A stretch of DNA of 64,000 nt, taken from positions 62,001 through 126,000 of the forward strand of contig JACKLV010000002.1 of NCBI GenBank assembly GCA_024235755.1. Reading direction: 5' to 3'. The position numbers and the translations under genes are program-made. This DNA comes from Burkholderiales bacterium (lineage in GTDB: Bacteria > Pseudomonadota > Gammaproteobacteria > Burkholderiales > Nitrosomonadaceae). Every line of letters begins with the position of its first letter. Position 1 is the first letter of the stretch. The notes beneath the pieces were generated by a model. The model had not been told where the DNA came from and searched no databases. It worked only from the letters and a program-made list of their open reading frames with translations. Shown here piece by piece: positions 15,450 through 24,542 of this stretch.

Positions 15450-17846
15450 TTATTGATTAGCTTGCCAGCGTTTCAATAACAGTGAGTTACTGACAACCGA
15501 AACTGAGCTCATTGCCATCGCGGCGCCGGCTATAACCGGGTTCAGCATACCGACTGCGGCTAGCGGAATACCCAGTGAATTATAAACAAAAGCGAAAAAA
15601 AGGTTCTGACGTATTTTTCTGAGCGTAGCACGTGACAGAGAAATGGCATCAGCTACACTCACCAGATCGTTACGTATTAAAGTAATATCAGCGGTTTCAA
15701 TAGCAACATCAGAACCTGCACCAATAGCAAAGCTTACATCGGCCTCAGCAAGTGCCGGCGCGTCATTAATACCGTCACCAACCATGCCGGTAAATTTTCC
15801 ACTTTCTTTCAATTTTTTGACTTCTGCTGCTTTGTCCTGTGGTAATACTTCTGCCCGATACTCGCCGATCCCTGTAAGCTTGGCAATGGCGGCGGCTGTG
15901 ACCTTGTTATCGCCCGTGAGCATAACGACCTTTATGCCCATTTGCTGCAAGCGTTTGACCGCGTGAACAGAGGTATCACGCAGGCGATCAGCGATGGCAA
16001 GGTAACCGAGAACCTGCGGGTTGTTATCCAACGCAGTTTCTACTATAGCAATGACGGTTTTGCCTTCTGCTTGCAGCGTGTTTACCAGTGATTCATCCAA
16101 TAGTGCGCCCTGTTGAGTCAAAAATTTGGGTGAACCGAGAAGATACTGGGTATTGCCGATTTTAGCCTTGATACCGCTGCCGGCAATAGCAGAGAAATCT
16201 GCAACAGGTTTTAGTTGAATATTCATTTTTTCGCCACACTCTCTTACGGCTCGGGCTAGCGGATGTTCGGATCCGTGCTCCAGTGAAGCAGCAATCTGAA
16301 TAAACTCGGTTTTGGTGATAGAATCGGCAGGTATGATGTCGGTCACCTCTGGCTTTCCTTCGGTCAGTGTTCCGGTTTTATCAACAATAACCGTTTGAAT
16401 TTTTTCAGCGTGCTCCAGTGCGGCCGCATTTTTTACTAAAACACCCGCCTGGGCGCCGCGGCCTGTGCCAACCATAATAGCAGTCGGCGTTGCCAGCCCA
16501 AGTGCACACGGACAAGCGATAACCAATACGGAAACGGCATGGATGAGAGCGGTGACAAAGATACCGGTCAGCCACCAAGTAATACCAAGTGTTAGGATAC
16601 TGATGACGACAACAATTGGCACGAATACCCCTGAAATGGTATCTGCCATGCGTTGGATCGGCGCTTTGGAGCCTTGCGCCTCTTCAACTAAATGAATGAT
16701 GGCGGCAAGCTGAGTTTGTGCACCGACGCTGCTTGCACGGCATTTAAGCAGACCTTGCTGATTAGTGGTCGCTGCAAACACCTTCGATCCAGGCTGTTTG
16801 TTAACCGGCAGACTTTCTCCGGTCAGCATGGATTCGTTCACGCTGGATGCGCCCTCGACGACGATGCCATCGACCGGAAGATTTTCTCCCGGACGGACGA
16901 TAAACACATCGCCAACCTGCAAAGTGTCTGCAGATACTTCAATTATTTGACCATCTTGTTCGATGCGTGCAGTCTTGGGCTGTAGCTTGATTAACGCCTC
17001 AATTGCTTCTGAGGTCTTGCCTTTGGCGCGTGCTTCCATCAGTTTACCAAGCAGCACCAGTGTAATAATCGCCGCGCTTGCTTCAAAGTAGATATGCTGT
17101 TCCAGTGAAAATACCGTAACAACCGCGCTAAAGATATAGGCCATACTGGTGCCAAGCGCAACCAGTACATCCATATTGGCTCCTCCTCCACGCAACGCAT
17201 GCCATGCGCCGATATAAAAGCGTTTGCCAATCCAGAACTGTACCGGTGTGGCGAGCAGCCACTGAAGCCAGCGAGGCAATACATCCATATCATGACCGGT
17301 AAACATGGCGCCCATCTGCATGACTAGAGGCAGTGTTAGTGCAGCGGAAATCCAGAATAAACGTAATTCGGCGCGATATGCCGCAAGTCGGCGCGCTTTC
17401 TCTTCGGCATGGCTTGTCTCGTTGATTTCATTGGCACCATATCCCGCATTCTCAACTGTGGCAATAAGTTGCTCAACGGTTGTCAGGCCTGGTATGAAAT
17501 TAACTTTGGCTATCTCCGTTGCAACATTGACCTGGGCTGTGACACCGGGTAGCGTATTTAATGCTTTTTCGATGTGTCCTGCACACGCTGCACAGGTCAT
17601 CTTGTGCAATTGCAGCTGCACCGTTTGCGGGGCGATTTGAAAGCCGGCTTTTTCTATGGCTTTAATGAGTGCGCCTGTCTCGATTTTCTGGTCATCATAA
17701 TGGACGCGCGCCTTCTCACTGGCGAAATTGACAACCGCGTCCACTCCGGGAAGTTTATTCAGGTTCTTTTCGATGCGCAAAGCGCAGGCCGCGCACGTCA
17801 TGCCTTCTATAGGAAGTTCGATTTGCTTGAGCGAGGTTGTATTCAT
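15450..17846 (-). CDS. copA: Copper-translocating P1B-type ATPase
   Basis: A 798-residue inner-membrane Cu(I) exporter. Two N-terminal HMA domains have CAAC sites at Cys18/Cys21 and Cys85/Cys88. The CPCALG membrane motif, the phosphorylation motif DKTGTLTEG, the SEHPLA motif and GDGINDAPAL follow in order. The CPC motif with N-terminal CxxC domains fits Cu(I)/Ag(I) specificity. It leads the operon with the CopZ-like gene. I did not find a recognisable CueR dyad upstream. Confidence 0.95.
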   Translation of the reverse strand: MNTTSLKQIELPIEGMTCAACALRIEKNLNKLPGVDAVVNFASEKARVHYDDQKIETGALIKAIEKAGFQIAPQTVQLQLHKMTCAACAGHIEKALNTLPGVTAQVNVATEIAKVNFIPGLTTVEQLIATVENAGYGANEINETSHAEEKARRLAAYRAELRLFWISAALTLPLVMQMGAMFTGHDMDVLPRWLQWLLATPVQFWIGKRFYIGAWHALRGGGANMDVLVALGTSMAYIFSAVVTVFSLEQHIYFEASAAIITLVLLGKLMEARAKGKTSEAIEALIKLQPKTARIEQDGQIIEVSADTLQVGDVFIVRPGENLPVDGIVVEGASSVNESMLTGESLPVNKQPGSKVFAATTNQQGLLKCRASSVGAQTQLAAIIHLVEEAQGSKAPIQRMADTISGVFVPIVVVISILTLGITWWLTGIFVTALIHAVSVLVIACPCALGLATPTAIMVGTGRGAQAGVLVKNAAALEHAEKIQTVIVDKTGTLTEGKPEVTDIIPADSITKTEFIQIAASLEHGSEHPLARAVRECGEKMNIQLKPVADFSAIAGSGIKAKIGNTQYLLGSPKFLTQQGALLDESLVNTLQAEGKTVIAIVETALDNNPQVLGYLAIADRLRDTSVHAVKRLQQMGIKVVMLTGDNKVTAAAIAKLTGIGEYRAEVLPQDKAAEVKKLKESGKFTGMVGDGINDAPALAEADVSFAIGAGSDVAIETADITLIRNDLVSVADAISLSRATLRKIRQNLFFAFVYNSLGIPLAAVGMLNPVIAGAAMAMSSVSVVSNSLLLKRWQANQ

Positions 17847-17965
17847 GTTCGTTTGTCAAATTTTAGTCCAAAATAGACAATTTGTTATGAATCAATTAGT
17901 ACGTCTGTCATAGCTATCATGTGGCGGACATGATTTAGAAAACAAGTGTGTGTAGCTGACGTTTT

Positions 17966-18574
17966 TTATTGATTGGGTTGTTCAGGCACTATCACGCCGT
18001 CAATCAGTTGAATACTATCACCGTGATGCAGGTGAGAAACATCGGGTACCCTGATAATTTGCTGGCTGCCGTCTTGCATAATGATGCCCACATGATAATG
18101 AGAATGCTGTCTTTTGTGACCGGATTGCGCATAAGCACCGTGCCCACTGATTTCTTTTGCTATTGTACCTGCGACGATACCGCTGGTTATAGCATTGTAT
18201 GTGTTTTCCTGGTCGATGATGCGAATATAATCAATGACGCCGCAATTGATGCAGCCTGATAGCGCTGGTGGCTGAGAAGGAGGGGGGGTGTTTGGGGGAA
18301 GCACTGCGGGTGGATAATGGATAATGCCTGCATCGGTGCTTTTGATGCTGATGCTGTTTCTGGCGCCGGAAATGGCTGTGCTTGTACGCTGCATGGTTCG
18401 GGGCGGCAGGTTTGGATCAGGCTTAGTGTCGGGCAGGGGTGCGAATGATTGTGGTGCGGACTGGTGTATCACGGATTCGCCGGTTTCGTCTGATTGTGCC
18501 AAGGCTGTTCCAGTAACAGATATGAAAGCGATAGTCAGTGCAGCTTGTACCGAACTTCTGTTGCGATAGAACAT
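17966..18574 (-). CDS. Glycine-zipper-like exported envelope protein
   Basis: A 202-residue exported protein with a signal peptide (about residues 1-26, cleavage after TALAQ or ALA). A proline-rich linker is followed by GCINCGVIDYIR and a domain that resembles betaproteobacterial glycine-zipper 2TM proteins of the SlyB kind. The glycine zipper is much reduced (ITSGIVAGTIAKEISGHG). A His-rich patch (HKRQHSHYHV) precedes the C-terminal strand domain with DGSQQIIRV and DSIQLIDG. Role unknown; it lies upstream of copA on the same strand with a 119-base gap. Confidence 0.6.
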   Translation of the reverse strand: MFYRNRSSVQAALTIAFISVTGTALAQSDETGESVIHQSAPQSFAPLPDTKPDPNLPPRTMQRTSTAISGARNSISIKSTDAGIIHYPPAVLPPNTPPPSQPPALSGCINCGVIDYIRIIDQENTYNAITSGIVAGTIAKEISGHGAYAQSGHKRQHSHYHVGIIMQDGSQQIIRVPDVSHLHHGDSIQLIDGVIVPEQPNQ

Positions 18575-18742
18575 TTTATTTCCTCATGCCAGATTATTGA
18601 TTATTTACAATTGATGATGGAACAAAATTAAGCAATTTTGGTAACCAAGCGTTGGAGTCTGAAAAAAACTTTTAGTTTCTGGGCGTTGCAGAATTGGCTT
18701 TCGAAAAGTTTTGGAAATAACAATGGCAGTGCAATTTTTCGA

Positions 18743-19510
18743 TTATGGTTTGTCGTTTTCTGATTGATCTGATACGGTATTTTTGTTTGCGCGCGGACTT
18801 TCTTTTATTGTAAGTGTGGCAATGATAATACCTACTTCATAAAGCAGGCATAATGGAACCGCGAGCATAAACTGGGAAATAACATCGGGGGGAGTGATTA
18901 TGGCTGCAATTACAAATGATCCGACAATGACGTAAGGGCGAATCTCTTTGAGTTTCTCAATTGTGATGAAACCGGTTTTAACGAGAACCATCACGACTAC
19001 AGGCACTTCAAATGTTATACCGAATGCCATAAACATGGACAGGACAAAACTCAGATATTTGTTGATGTCTGTCATTACAGCAACGCCTTCCGGTGCAAAA
19101 TAGGTAATGAACTCAAACACCAAAGGCAGGGCCGCAAAATAAGCAAACGACATACCTAAAAAAAACAACAGGCTACCGGCAATAACCAGCGGCAGCGCAA
19201 GGCGCTTTTCATGTGAGTAAAGGCCGGGAGCAATAAAGGCCCAAGCTTGATACAGTGTATGCGGCAAAGTAATGACAAAGGCTAGCATCATCGCAACCTT
19301 CATCGGTACAAAAAAAGGTGTGGCGACATCTGTGGCGATCATCTGCCCGCCCTGAGGCAGTTTTTCCAGAAGCGGTTGCGCCAACATGGTGTACAGTTCC
19401 CGGGCATAGAAGGCGCATGGTATGAAACCGATCAGCAGTCCCCCCAATGTACGGATCAGTCGGGTACGCAATTCCACCAGGTGAGATAAAAGCGAGCCTT
19501 CAATATTCAT
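18743..19510 (-). CDS. tatC: Sec-independent translocase subunit TatC
   Basis: The 255-residue core receptor of the Tat system, which exports folded proteins with twin-arginine signals. The N-terminal HLVELRTRLIR is the family signature, and several long hydrophobic segments fit six membrane helices. The C-terminus is a polar tail (SPRANKNTVSDQSENDKP). It is the last gene of the his-hinT-tat operon, 74 bases after tatB. Confidence 0.96.
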   Translation of the reverse strand: MNIEGSLLSHLVELRTRLIRTLGGLLIGFIPCAFYARELYTMLAQPLLEKLPQGGQMIATDVATPFFVPMKVAMMLAFVITLPHTLYQAWAFIAPGLYSHEKRLALPLVIAGSLLFFLGMSFAYFAALPLVFEFITYFAPEGVAVMTDINKYLSFVLSMFMAFGITFEVPVVVMVLVKTGFITIEKLKEIRPYVIVGSFVIAAIITPPDVISQFMLAVPLCLLYEVGIIIATLTIKESPRANKNTVSDQSENDKP

Positions 19511-19584
19511 AGTGATTCAACTGCGGGAGCGGATAATTGAAGAATCATGATCGGTGCGAATCATATAGATATCAAAAGTGATCG

Positions 19585-19980
19585 CTAAGGTGAAGACTGA
19601 TTATGATCAGAGGGTGTCTGACGGGATGTTGAATCGGTTGTTTTGGTATCAGTGCCAGGTTTCGAATGAGTATCAGCAGAGTGCGGCTGAGCCGCGTTTT
19701 CCTGTGATTCAGATTTATTCATTGCTTTAATCTCATCAACTTCCTTGCGTACGGAGTCTTCGATCGAATGTACTGTTTCTTGCATGGTATGATGCATTTG
19801 TTTGAGCTCCTCCATGCGTATTTCGTTGTGAATATCTGTCCTTACACTGTAAACGAACTGCCGGCATCGACTGATCAGATGACCTAATGTGCGCGCTACC
19901 TGTGGTAACCGCTCCGGGCCCACGACTATCAGTGCAATCACAGATATGATCAAGATTTCAAAGAAACTGATATCGAACAT
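19585..19980 (-). CDS. tatB: Sec-independent translocase subunit TatB
   Basis: A 131-residue TatB with one N-terminal membrane helix (FDISFFEILIISVIALIVVGPERLP), the GPERLP hinge, an amphipathic helix, and a long acidic, polar tail. TatB and TatC together recognise the twin-arginine signal peptide. Its position between tatA and tatC supports the B rather than A assignment. Confidence 0.95.
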   Translation of the reverse strand: MFDISFFEILIISVIALIVVGPERLPQVARTLGHLISRCRQFVYSVRTDIHNEIRMEELKQMHHTMQETVHSIEDSVRKEVDEIKAMNKSESQENAAQPHSADTHSKPGTDTKTTDSTSRQTPSDHNQSSP

Positions 19981-20083
19981 GTTGTCACTGTAAATAGGCG
20001 GATATTCTCTGATTGCCGGCAGAAGGCGTCATTTTTATCGCATAAGTAAAGCTTCATCACGTATTCATACATGCTGACCTGAG

Positions 20084-20410
20084 CTATGTTCTGGTTTGTG
20101 AATTCTCTTTAGAAGCGCTGTTAACAGATTGATTATTGCTATCGGATTTTTGTTCGTCTGGCTTGTGTGCATTCTGAGTTGCTTCCGTACTGAATGAACG
20201 CATATTTTTAGGCTCGTCATCGAATGTCAGGCTGTCATGGTCCGAGGTCTGGGAAGCGCTTTTTTCGGTATCTGCATCTTTCATGCCTTCTTTGAAACTT
20301 TTAATGGCGCTGCCGAGATCGCCACCAAGATTGCGTAGTTTTTTTGTACCGAAAACCAGAACAACGATAATTAATACAACAACCCAATGCCAAATACTGA
20401 ATGTGCCCAT
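20084..20410 (-). CDS. tatA: Sec-independent translocase subunit TatA
   Basis: A 108-residue protein with an N-terminal helix (WHWVVVLIIVVLVF), the FGTKKLR hinge and the amphipathic segment GGDLGSAIKSFKEGM that mark TatA, the pore-forming subunit. The C-terminal tail is polar and disordered. It is the first of the three tat genes, 29 bases after hinT. Confidence 0.95.
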   Translation of the reverse strand: MGTFSIWHWVVVLIIVVLVFGTKKLRNLGGDLGSAIKSFKEGMKDADTEKSASQTSDHDSLTFDDEPKNMRSFSTEATQNAHKPDEQKSDSNNQSVNSASKENSQTRT

Positions 20411-20439
20411 TTCTGCCTCCTGTGTGCTACCGAACGATA

Positions 20440-20796
20440 TTAGCGTTTCTGCATCATGGCGGGCAGGCGCTCTTTACTGCCGATAATATGGATATGCAAA
20501 TGAAATACTTCCTGACCACCTACCCGGCCAGTATTGATAATTGTACGAAAGCCGTCGATACAACCCTGTTCTTTCGCCAGTGTTGGGGCTAATAATAGCA
20601 TTTTTCCGAGTATCGCCTGATGCGTTTTTTCGCATGCCATGAGTGATGCAATATGTATTCTGGGTATAATCATAAAATGCACCGGTGCTGCCGGATTAAT
20701 ATCATTGAATGCGATAAGATCGTCATCTTCATAAATGATTTGAGCCGGAATTTCATTGCGAAGGATTTTGCAAAATATACAATTGTCATTTTCCAT
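20440..20796 (-). CDS. hinT: HIT-family purine nucleoside phosphoramidase HinT
   Basis: A 118-residue HIT protein with the histidine triad HLHIHIIG (His99, His101, His103). The N-terminal CIFCKIL pair may bind zinc. HinT proteins hydrolyse AMP-lysine and similar phosphoramidates. The gene lies between hisE (6 bases) and tatA (29 bases), so it rides in the his transcript, a layout common in betaproteobacteria. Confidence 0.94.
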   Translation of the reverse strand: MENDNCIFCKILRNEIPAQIIYEDDDLIAFNDINPAAPVHFMIIPRIHIASLMACEKTHQAILGKMLLLAPTLAKEQGCIDGFRTIINTGRVGGQEVFHLHIHIIGSKERLPAMMQKR

Positions 20797-20802
20797 CGTG
20801 TT

Positions 20803-21138
20803 TTATCCTTTTTCACCAACATTACGTGAAGCCTTTTCGGCGATCCCGGATACGCCTTCACGCCTTTCCAGTTCCTTCAGTACATCTTCCGGCGTTAATC
20901 CATGATACGACAGCAGGATCAGACAATGAAACCAGAGATCCGCTGTTTCGCGTACAACATGCTGTGCATCACCATCTTTCGATGCCATTAAAGTTTCCGC
21001 AGATTCTTCAGCGATTTTTTTAAGGATTTTATCATGTCCGCCATGCAGCAGTTTTGCGACGTACGAGCTACTAGTATCATCAGCCCGTTTGCGCGTTTCA
21101 ATGATTTCTGACAGGCGGTGCAGTATGGTCGGTTGCAT
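20803..21138 (-). CDS. hisE: Phosphoribosyl-ATP pyrophosphatase
   Basis: Hydrolyses PR-ATP to PR-AMP, step two of histidine synthesis. The 111-residue all-alpha MazG-like protein shows KKIAEESAETLMASKDGD, with the metal-binding acidic helix, and VRETADLWFHCLILL. The start codon shares one base with the hisI stop, so translation is coupled. HisE and HisI are separate proteins here, not fused as in enterobacteria. Confidence 0.96.
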   Translation of the reverse strand: MQPTILHRLSEIIETRKRADDTSSSYVAKLLHGGHDKILKKIAEESAETLMASKDGDAQHVVRETADLWFHCLILLSYHGLTPEDVLKELERREGVSGIAEKASRNVGEKG

Positions 21139-21527
21139 TATTTCTTATAGATCGTATCCGGGTTTTTAAGAATAGGTGAGGTGATGACCCAGTGTTTATT
21201 TTCGAGTTTTCTGAAAAAACAGTGATGTCTGCCGGTGTGACAGGCAATGCCACCGTTTTGCTCCACGGTCAACAGTACAACATCGCCGTCACAGTCAAGG
21301 CGGATGTCTTTTACTTTTTGCGTGTGGCCTGATTCTTCACCTTTGTGCCAAAGTTTTTTGCGGGAGCGAGACCAGTAGACGGCTTCACCCTTTTCTACTG
21401 TTAATTTCAGCGCTTCCCGGTTCATCCAGGCAACCATTAAAACCGTCCCGCTTTCGGCTTCCTGTGCAATTACCGGCACCAGTCCGTCATCAGACCAGTT
21501 GATTTCACTCAGCCATGTCGAAGCCAT
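21138..21527 (-). CDS. hisI: Phosphoribosyl-AMP cyclohydrolase
   Basis: Opens the adenine ring of PR-AMP, step three of histidine synthesis. Zinc ligands are Cys79, Cys96 and Cys103 (LDCDGD, ACHTGRHHC), and Asp78, Asp80 and Asp82 form the Mg site. The length of 129 residues is typical. It lies 34 bases after hisF. Confidence 0.97.
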   Translation of the reverse strand: MASTWLSEINWSDDGLVPVIAQEAESGTVLMVAWMNREALKLTVEKGEAVYWSRSRKKLWHKGEESGHTQKVKDIRLDCDGDVVLLTVEQNGGIACHTGRHHCFFRKLENKHWVITSPILKNPDTIYKK

Positions 21528-21561
21528 CGTATCTTAATAATCATATGAATAAGTACTAGCA

Positions 21562-22335
21562 TTACAAGCGAACTTCGATACCATTTTCAGCCATGCGTTG
21601 CTTGGCCTGATTGATGGTAAATTCACCATAGTGAAAAATACTAGCCGCCAATACCGCGTCGGCATGACCGTTCAGAATGCCGTCAACCAGATGATCCAAA
21701 TTGCCGACACCGCCACTGGCAATGACGGGAATGTCGATAGCATCCGAGACAGCGCGTGTTAACGCAATATCAAAACCGTTGCGCGTGCCATCTCTGTCCA
21801 TGCTGGTAAGTAAAATTTCTCCGGCACCCAGCGACTGCATTTTTTGCGCCCAGCCAATGACTTCGATTCCCGTTGGCTTGCGGCCTCCATGTGTAAACAC
21901 TTCCCAGCGGGGTTCGTGATCTTCTGTTTCAACGCGTTTGGCATCAATCGCAATCACAATACATTGCGCGCCGAAGTGGCCTGTGGCGTCCGAGACCAGT
22001 TGCGGATTGAGAACAGCTGAAGTATTGATACTGACTTTGTCTGCCCCGGCGTTCAGCAGTCTGCGCACGTCTTCGACTTTCCGCACGCCGCCGCCGACAG
22101 TCAGCGGAATAAAAACCTGTGATGCGACATCTTCTATCATATGCAAAATCAGATCGCGGTCATCCGAGCTGGCGGTAATATCGAGAAATGTCAATTCGTC
22201 TGCACCCTGCTCATCATAGCGGCGCGCAATTTCGACGGGGTCGCCTGCATCGCGTAATTCAACAAAGTTAACGCCTTTTACGACGCGCCCATTTGTTACA
22301 TCGAGACAGGGAATAATGCGTTTGGCTAGGCCCAT
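21562..22335 (-). CDS. hisF: Imidazole glycerol phosphate synthase, cyclase subunit
   Basis: A 257-residue (beta-alpha)8 barrel that, with HisH, makes imidazole glycerol phosphate and AICAR. Catalytic Asp12 is in IIPCLDVTNGRVVKG, and the second catalytic Asp is in TSMDRDGTRNGFD. The phosphate-binding VIASGGVGNLDHL is conserved. It lies 70 bases after hisA. Confidence 0.97.
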   Translation of the reverse strand: MGLAKRIIPCLDVTNGRVVKGVNFVELRDAGDPVEIARRYDEQGADELTFLDITASSDDRDLILHMIEDVASQVFIPLTVGGGVRKVEDVRRLLNAGADKVSINTSAVLNPQLVSDATGHFGAQCIVIAIDAKRVETEDHEPRWEVFTHGGRKPTGIEVIGWAQKMQSLGAGEILLTSMDRDGTRNGFDIALTRAVSDAIDIPVIASGGVGNLDHLVDGILNGHADAVLAASIFHYGEFTINQAKQRMAENGIEVRL

Positions 22336-22405
22336 GTGCTAAACCACCTAAAGTGAAGAAAAGCTGGAAAAGTACTTGCGGCAATGGGTAAAAAGAATGG
22401 TTTCA

Positions 22406-23158
22406 TTAGAAACCGACATTTTGATGAAGTTCGTCGGCCAGTGCTTGCGCCGCTTTAAAATCCAGGGTGCCTTCATAGATTGCTCGCCCTGTTATTGCAC
22501 CGATAACACCTTCTGTTTCTATTGAGCACAATGTTCGTACATCTTCCAAATTAGTAATGCCGCCACTGGCGATAACAGGGATACTCAGCTTGCTGGCAAG
22601 ATCAACAGTCGCCCCGATATTAACGCCATTGAGCATGCCATCCCGCCCGATGTCGGTGTAGATAATGGCCTCTACGCCGTAATCTTCGAATTTTAGGGCC
22701 AGATCGACTACATCATGACCGGTAACTTTAGACCACCCGTCAACGGCCACTTTTCCCTCTTTTGCGTCAAGTCCAACCAGAATATGACCTGGAAATGCAT
22801 TGCAGGCATCATGTAGAAACCCGGGAATCTTAACGGCTGCTGTACCGATTATGATATAACTTACCCCTTCATCGAGATAGTTTTCAATGGTGTCCAGATC
22901 GCGTATTCCGCCGCCCAATTGAATCGGGATTTGGCTGTCAATAGCTTGTACGATTTTGCGAATAGCGCTTTTGTTTTTAGGTTTTCCGGCAAATGCACCG
23001 TTCAAATCGACCAGATGCAACCGCCGCGCACCCTGATCCAGCCAATGTGCCGCCATTTCTCCTGGATTATCCGAAAAGACAGTAGCGTCCTCCATGATAC
23101 CTTGCTTCAGGCGCACACAATGTCCGTCCTTGAGATCGATTGCAGGAATTATCAACAT
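22406..23158 (-). CDS. hisA: ProFAR isomerase HisA
   Basis: A 250-residue barrel enzyme that converts ProFAR to PRFAR, step four of the pathway. It starts MLIIPAIDLKDGHCVRLKQG with catalytic Asp8 and has the second acid in YTDIGRDGMLNGVN. It is homologous to HisF, as expected from the shared half-barrel repeats. Confidence 0.97.
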   Translation of the reverse strand: MLIIPAIDLKDGHCVRLKQGIMEDATVFSDNPGEMAAHWLDQGARRLHLVDLNGAFAGKPKNKSAIRKIVQAIDSQIPIQLGGGIRDLDTIENYLDEGVSYIIIGTAAVKIPGFLHDACNAFPGHILVGLDAKEGKVAVDGWSKVTGHDVVDLALKFEDYGVEAIIYTDIGRDGMLNGVNIGATVDLASKLSIPVIASGGITNLEDVRTLCSIETEGVIGAITGRAIYEGTLDFKAAQALADELHQNVGF

Positions 23159-23228
23159 ACCAAATTTAGTTAGAGTTGAGTTGTTAAATCGAATTAGTCA
23201 GTACCAGCATGAATCAACGGGTCTGGTC

Positions 23229-23873
23229 TTAGATGCTGGGCGACCATTTTGAAAAATTGCGTAACAGCGTCAGTCCCGCATGATCGCTCTTTTCAGGGTG
23301 GAACTGTACCGCGAAAATGTTATCTTTTGCAACCGCGCAGGTAAACGCGAAGGGATAATGGCTTTGTGCGGCAATAATGGCGGTGTCCGGTGTTTCCACA
23401 TAATAGCTGTGGACAAAATAAAACCGTGCATTGTTGGCGATACCAGCCCAGAGAGGGTGATCGTGCGTATGAAATACTTGATTCCAGCCCATATGCGGCA
23501 CTTTAAGTTTTTGTCCGTCAGGCGTCGTCATGGCTTTTGCCGGAAAGTGTACAACTTTACCGGGAAGAATATTCAGTCCTTTGACATGCCCCTCTTCGCT
23601 TTCTTCAAATAGCATTTGCAAACCGATGCAGATACCAAGAAAAGGTTTACTCCGCGCCGCTTGCACGACTGCATCGTGCAGGCCGTGTGTATTCAGCGCT
23701 TGCATGCAATTGGGCATCGCCCCCTGCCCGGGCACCACAATCCGTTCGGCGCGATTGACGATGGACGGCTCGCTGGTCACGGTAACGGAAGCTTCGGGTG
23801 CGACGTGTTCAAGCGCTTTATGGACGGAACGCAGGTTTCCCATGCCATAATCTACTACTGCTATATCAGTCAT
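23229..23873 (-). CDS. hisH: Imidazole glycerol phosphate synthase, glutaminase subunit
   Basis: A class I glutamine amidotransferase that feeds ammonia to HisF. The ATG at 23873 gives MTDIAVVDYGMGNLRS and 214 residues; the frame stays open 49 codons further up into the gap and hisB end, but that sequence looks unrelated to the family. The nucleophile is Cys82 in FLGICIGLQMLFE, with His192 and Glu194 in QFHPEKS completing the triad. Confidence 0.96.
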   Translation of the reverse strand: MTDIAVVDYGMGNLRSVHKALEHVAPEASVTVTSEPSIVNRAERIVVPGQGAMPNCMQALNTHGLHDAVVQAARSKPFLGICIGLQMLFEESEEGHVKGLNILPGKVVHFPAKAMTTPDGQKLKVPHMGWNQVFHTHDHPLWAGIANNARFYFVHSYYVETPDTAIIAAQSHYPFAFTCAVAKDNIFAVQFHPEKSDHAGLTLLRNFSKWSPSI

Positions 23874-23904
23874 TGCTGGAAGAAAGGAAGAAAGTGAGTT
23901 GAGT

Positions 23905-24492
23905 TTATAACGTGCCTTTGGTTGACGGAATGACGTCTGCGGCCCTTTGGTCGTATTCGAGTGCCATCCGCAATGCACGGCCGAATGCTTTGAAGATGGT
24001 TTCGGCCTGATGGTGTGCATTCTTTCCGGTCAGATTATCGATATGCAAGGTAACCAGCGCATGGTTGACGAAACCCTGAAAAAATTCATTGATCAGGTCG
24101 ACATCAAAATCGCCGATACGGGCGCGAACGAATTCGGCATTCAGCGTCAGGCCAGGACGTCCGGACAAATCGATGACAACGCGCGATAACGCTTCATCGA
24201 GCGGTACATACGCATGACCGTAGCGGCGGATGCCTTTTTTGCCGCCGAGCGCTTTGGCGAAAGCTTGGCCAAGCGTGATACCGATGTCTTCCACGGTATG
24301 ATGGGCGTCAATATGCAGATCGCCTTTGGCCGTGATTTCAACATCCAGCATGCCATGACGCGCGATCTGGTCGAGCATATGTTCAAGAAAAGGCACGCCT
24401 GTATTCATAACGGCACTGCCTTTACCATCCAGATTCAGGCTGACTGAAATCTGGGTTTCCAGCGTGTTACGAGTGACTTGTGCCTGTCGCAT
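23905..24492 (-). CDS. hisB: Imidazoleglycerol-phosphate dehydratase
   Basis: A 195-residue monofunctional HisB (no phosphatase domain). The duplicated Mn-binding motifs are visible as DAHHTVEDIG and KNAHHQAETIFKAF. It carries out step six of histidine synthesis. The gene is 31 bases upstream of hisH and 50 downstream of hisC. Confidence 0.97.
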   Translation of the reverse strand: MRQAQVTRNTLETQISVSLNLDGKGSAVMNTGVPFLEHMLDQIARHGMLDVEITAKGDLHIDAHHTVEDIGITLGQAFAKALGGKKGIRRYGHAYVPLDEALSRVVIDLSGRPGLTLNAEFVRARIGDFDVDLINEFFQGFVNHALVTLHIDNLTGKNAHHQAETIFKAFGRALRMALEYDQRAADVIPSTKGTL

Positions 24493-24542
24493 AGAACAAT
24501 AAGGCTACTAAGGCGGGTTGAGCTGATGGGTTGAATCTAAAT

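Noticed and set aside
17847..17965. CueR/MerR-type operator above copA
   Set aside because: I looked for the usual dyad with a 19-20 base spacer and did not find a convincing one.
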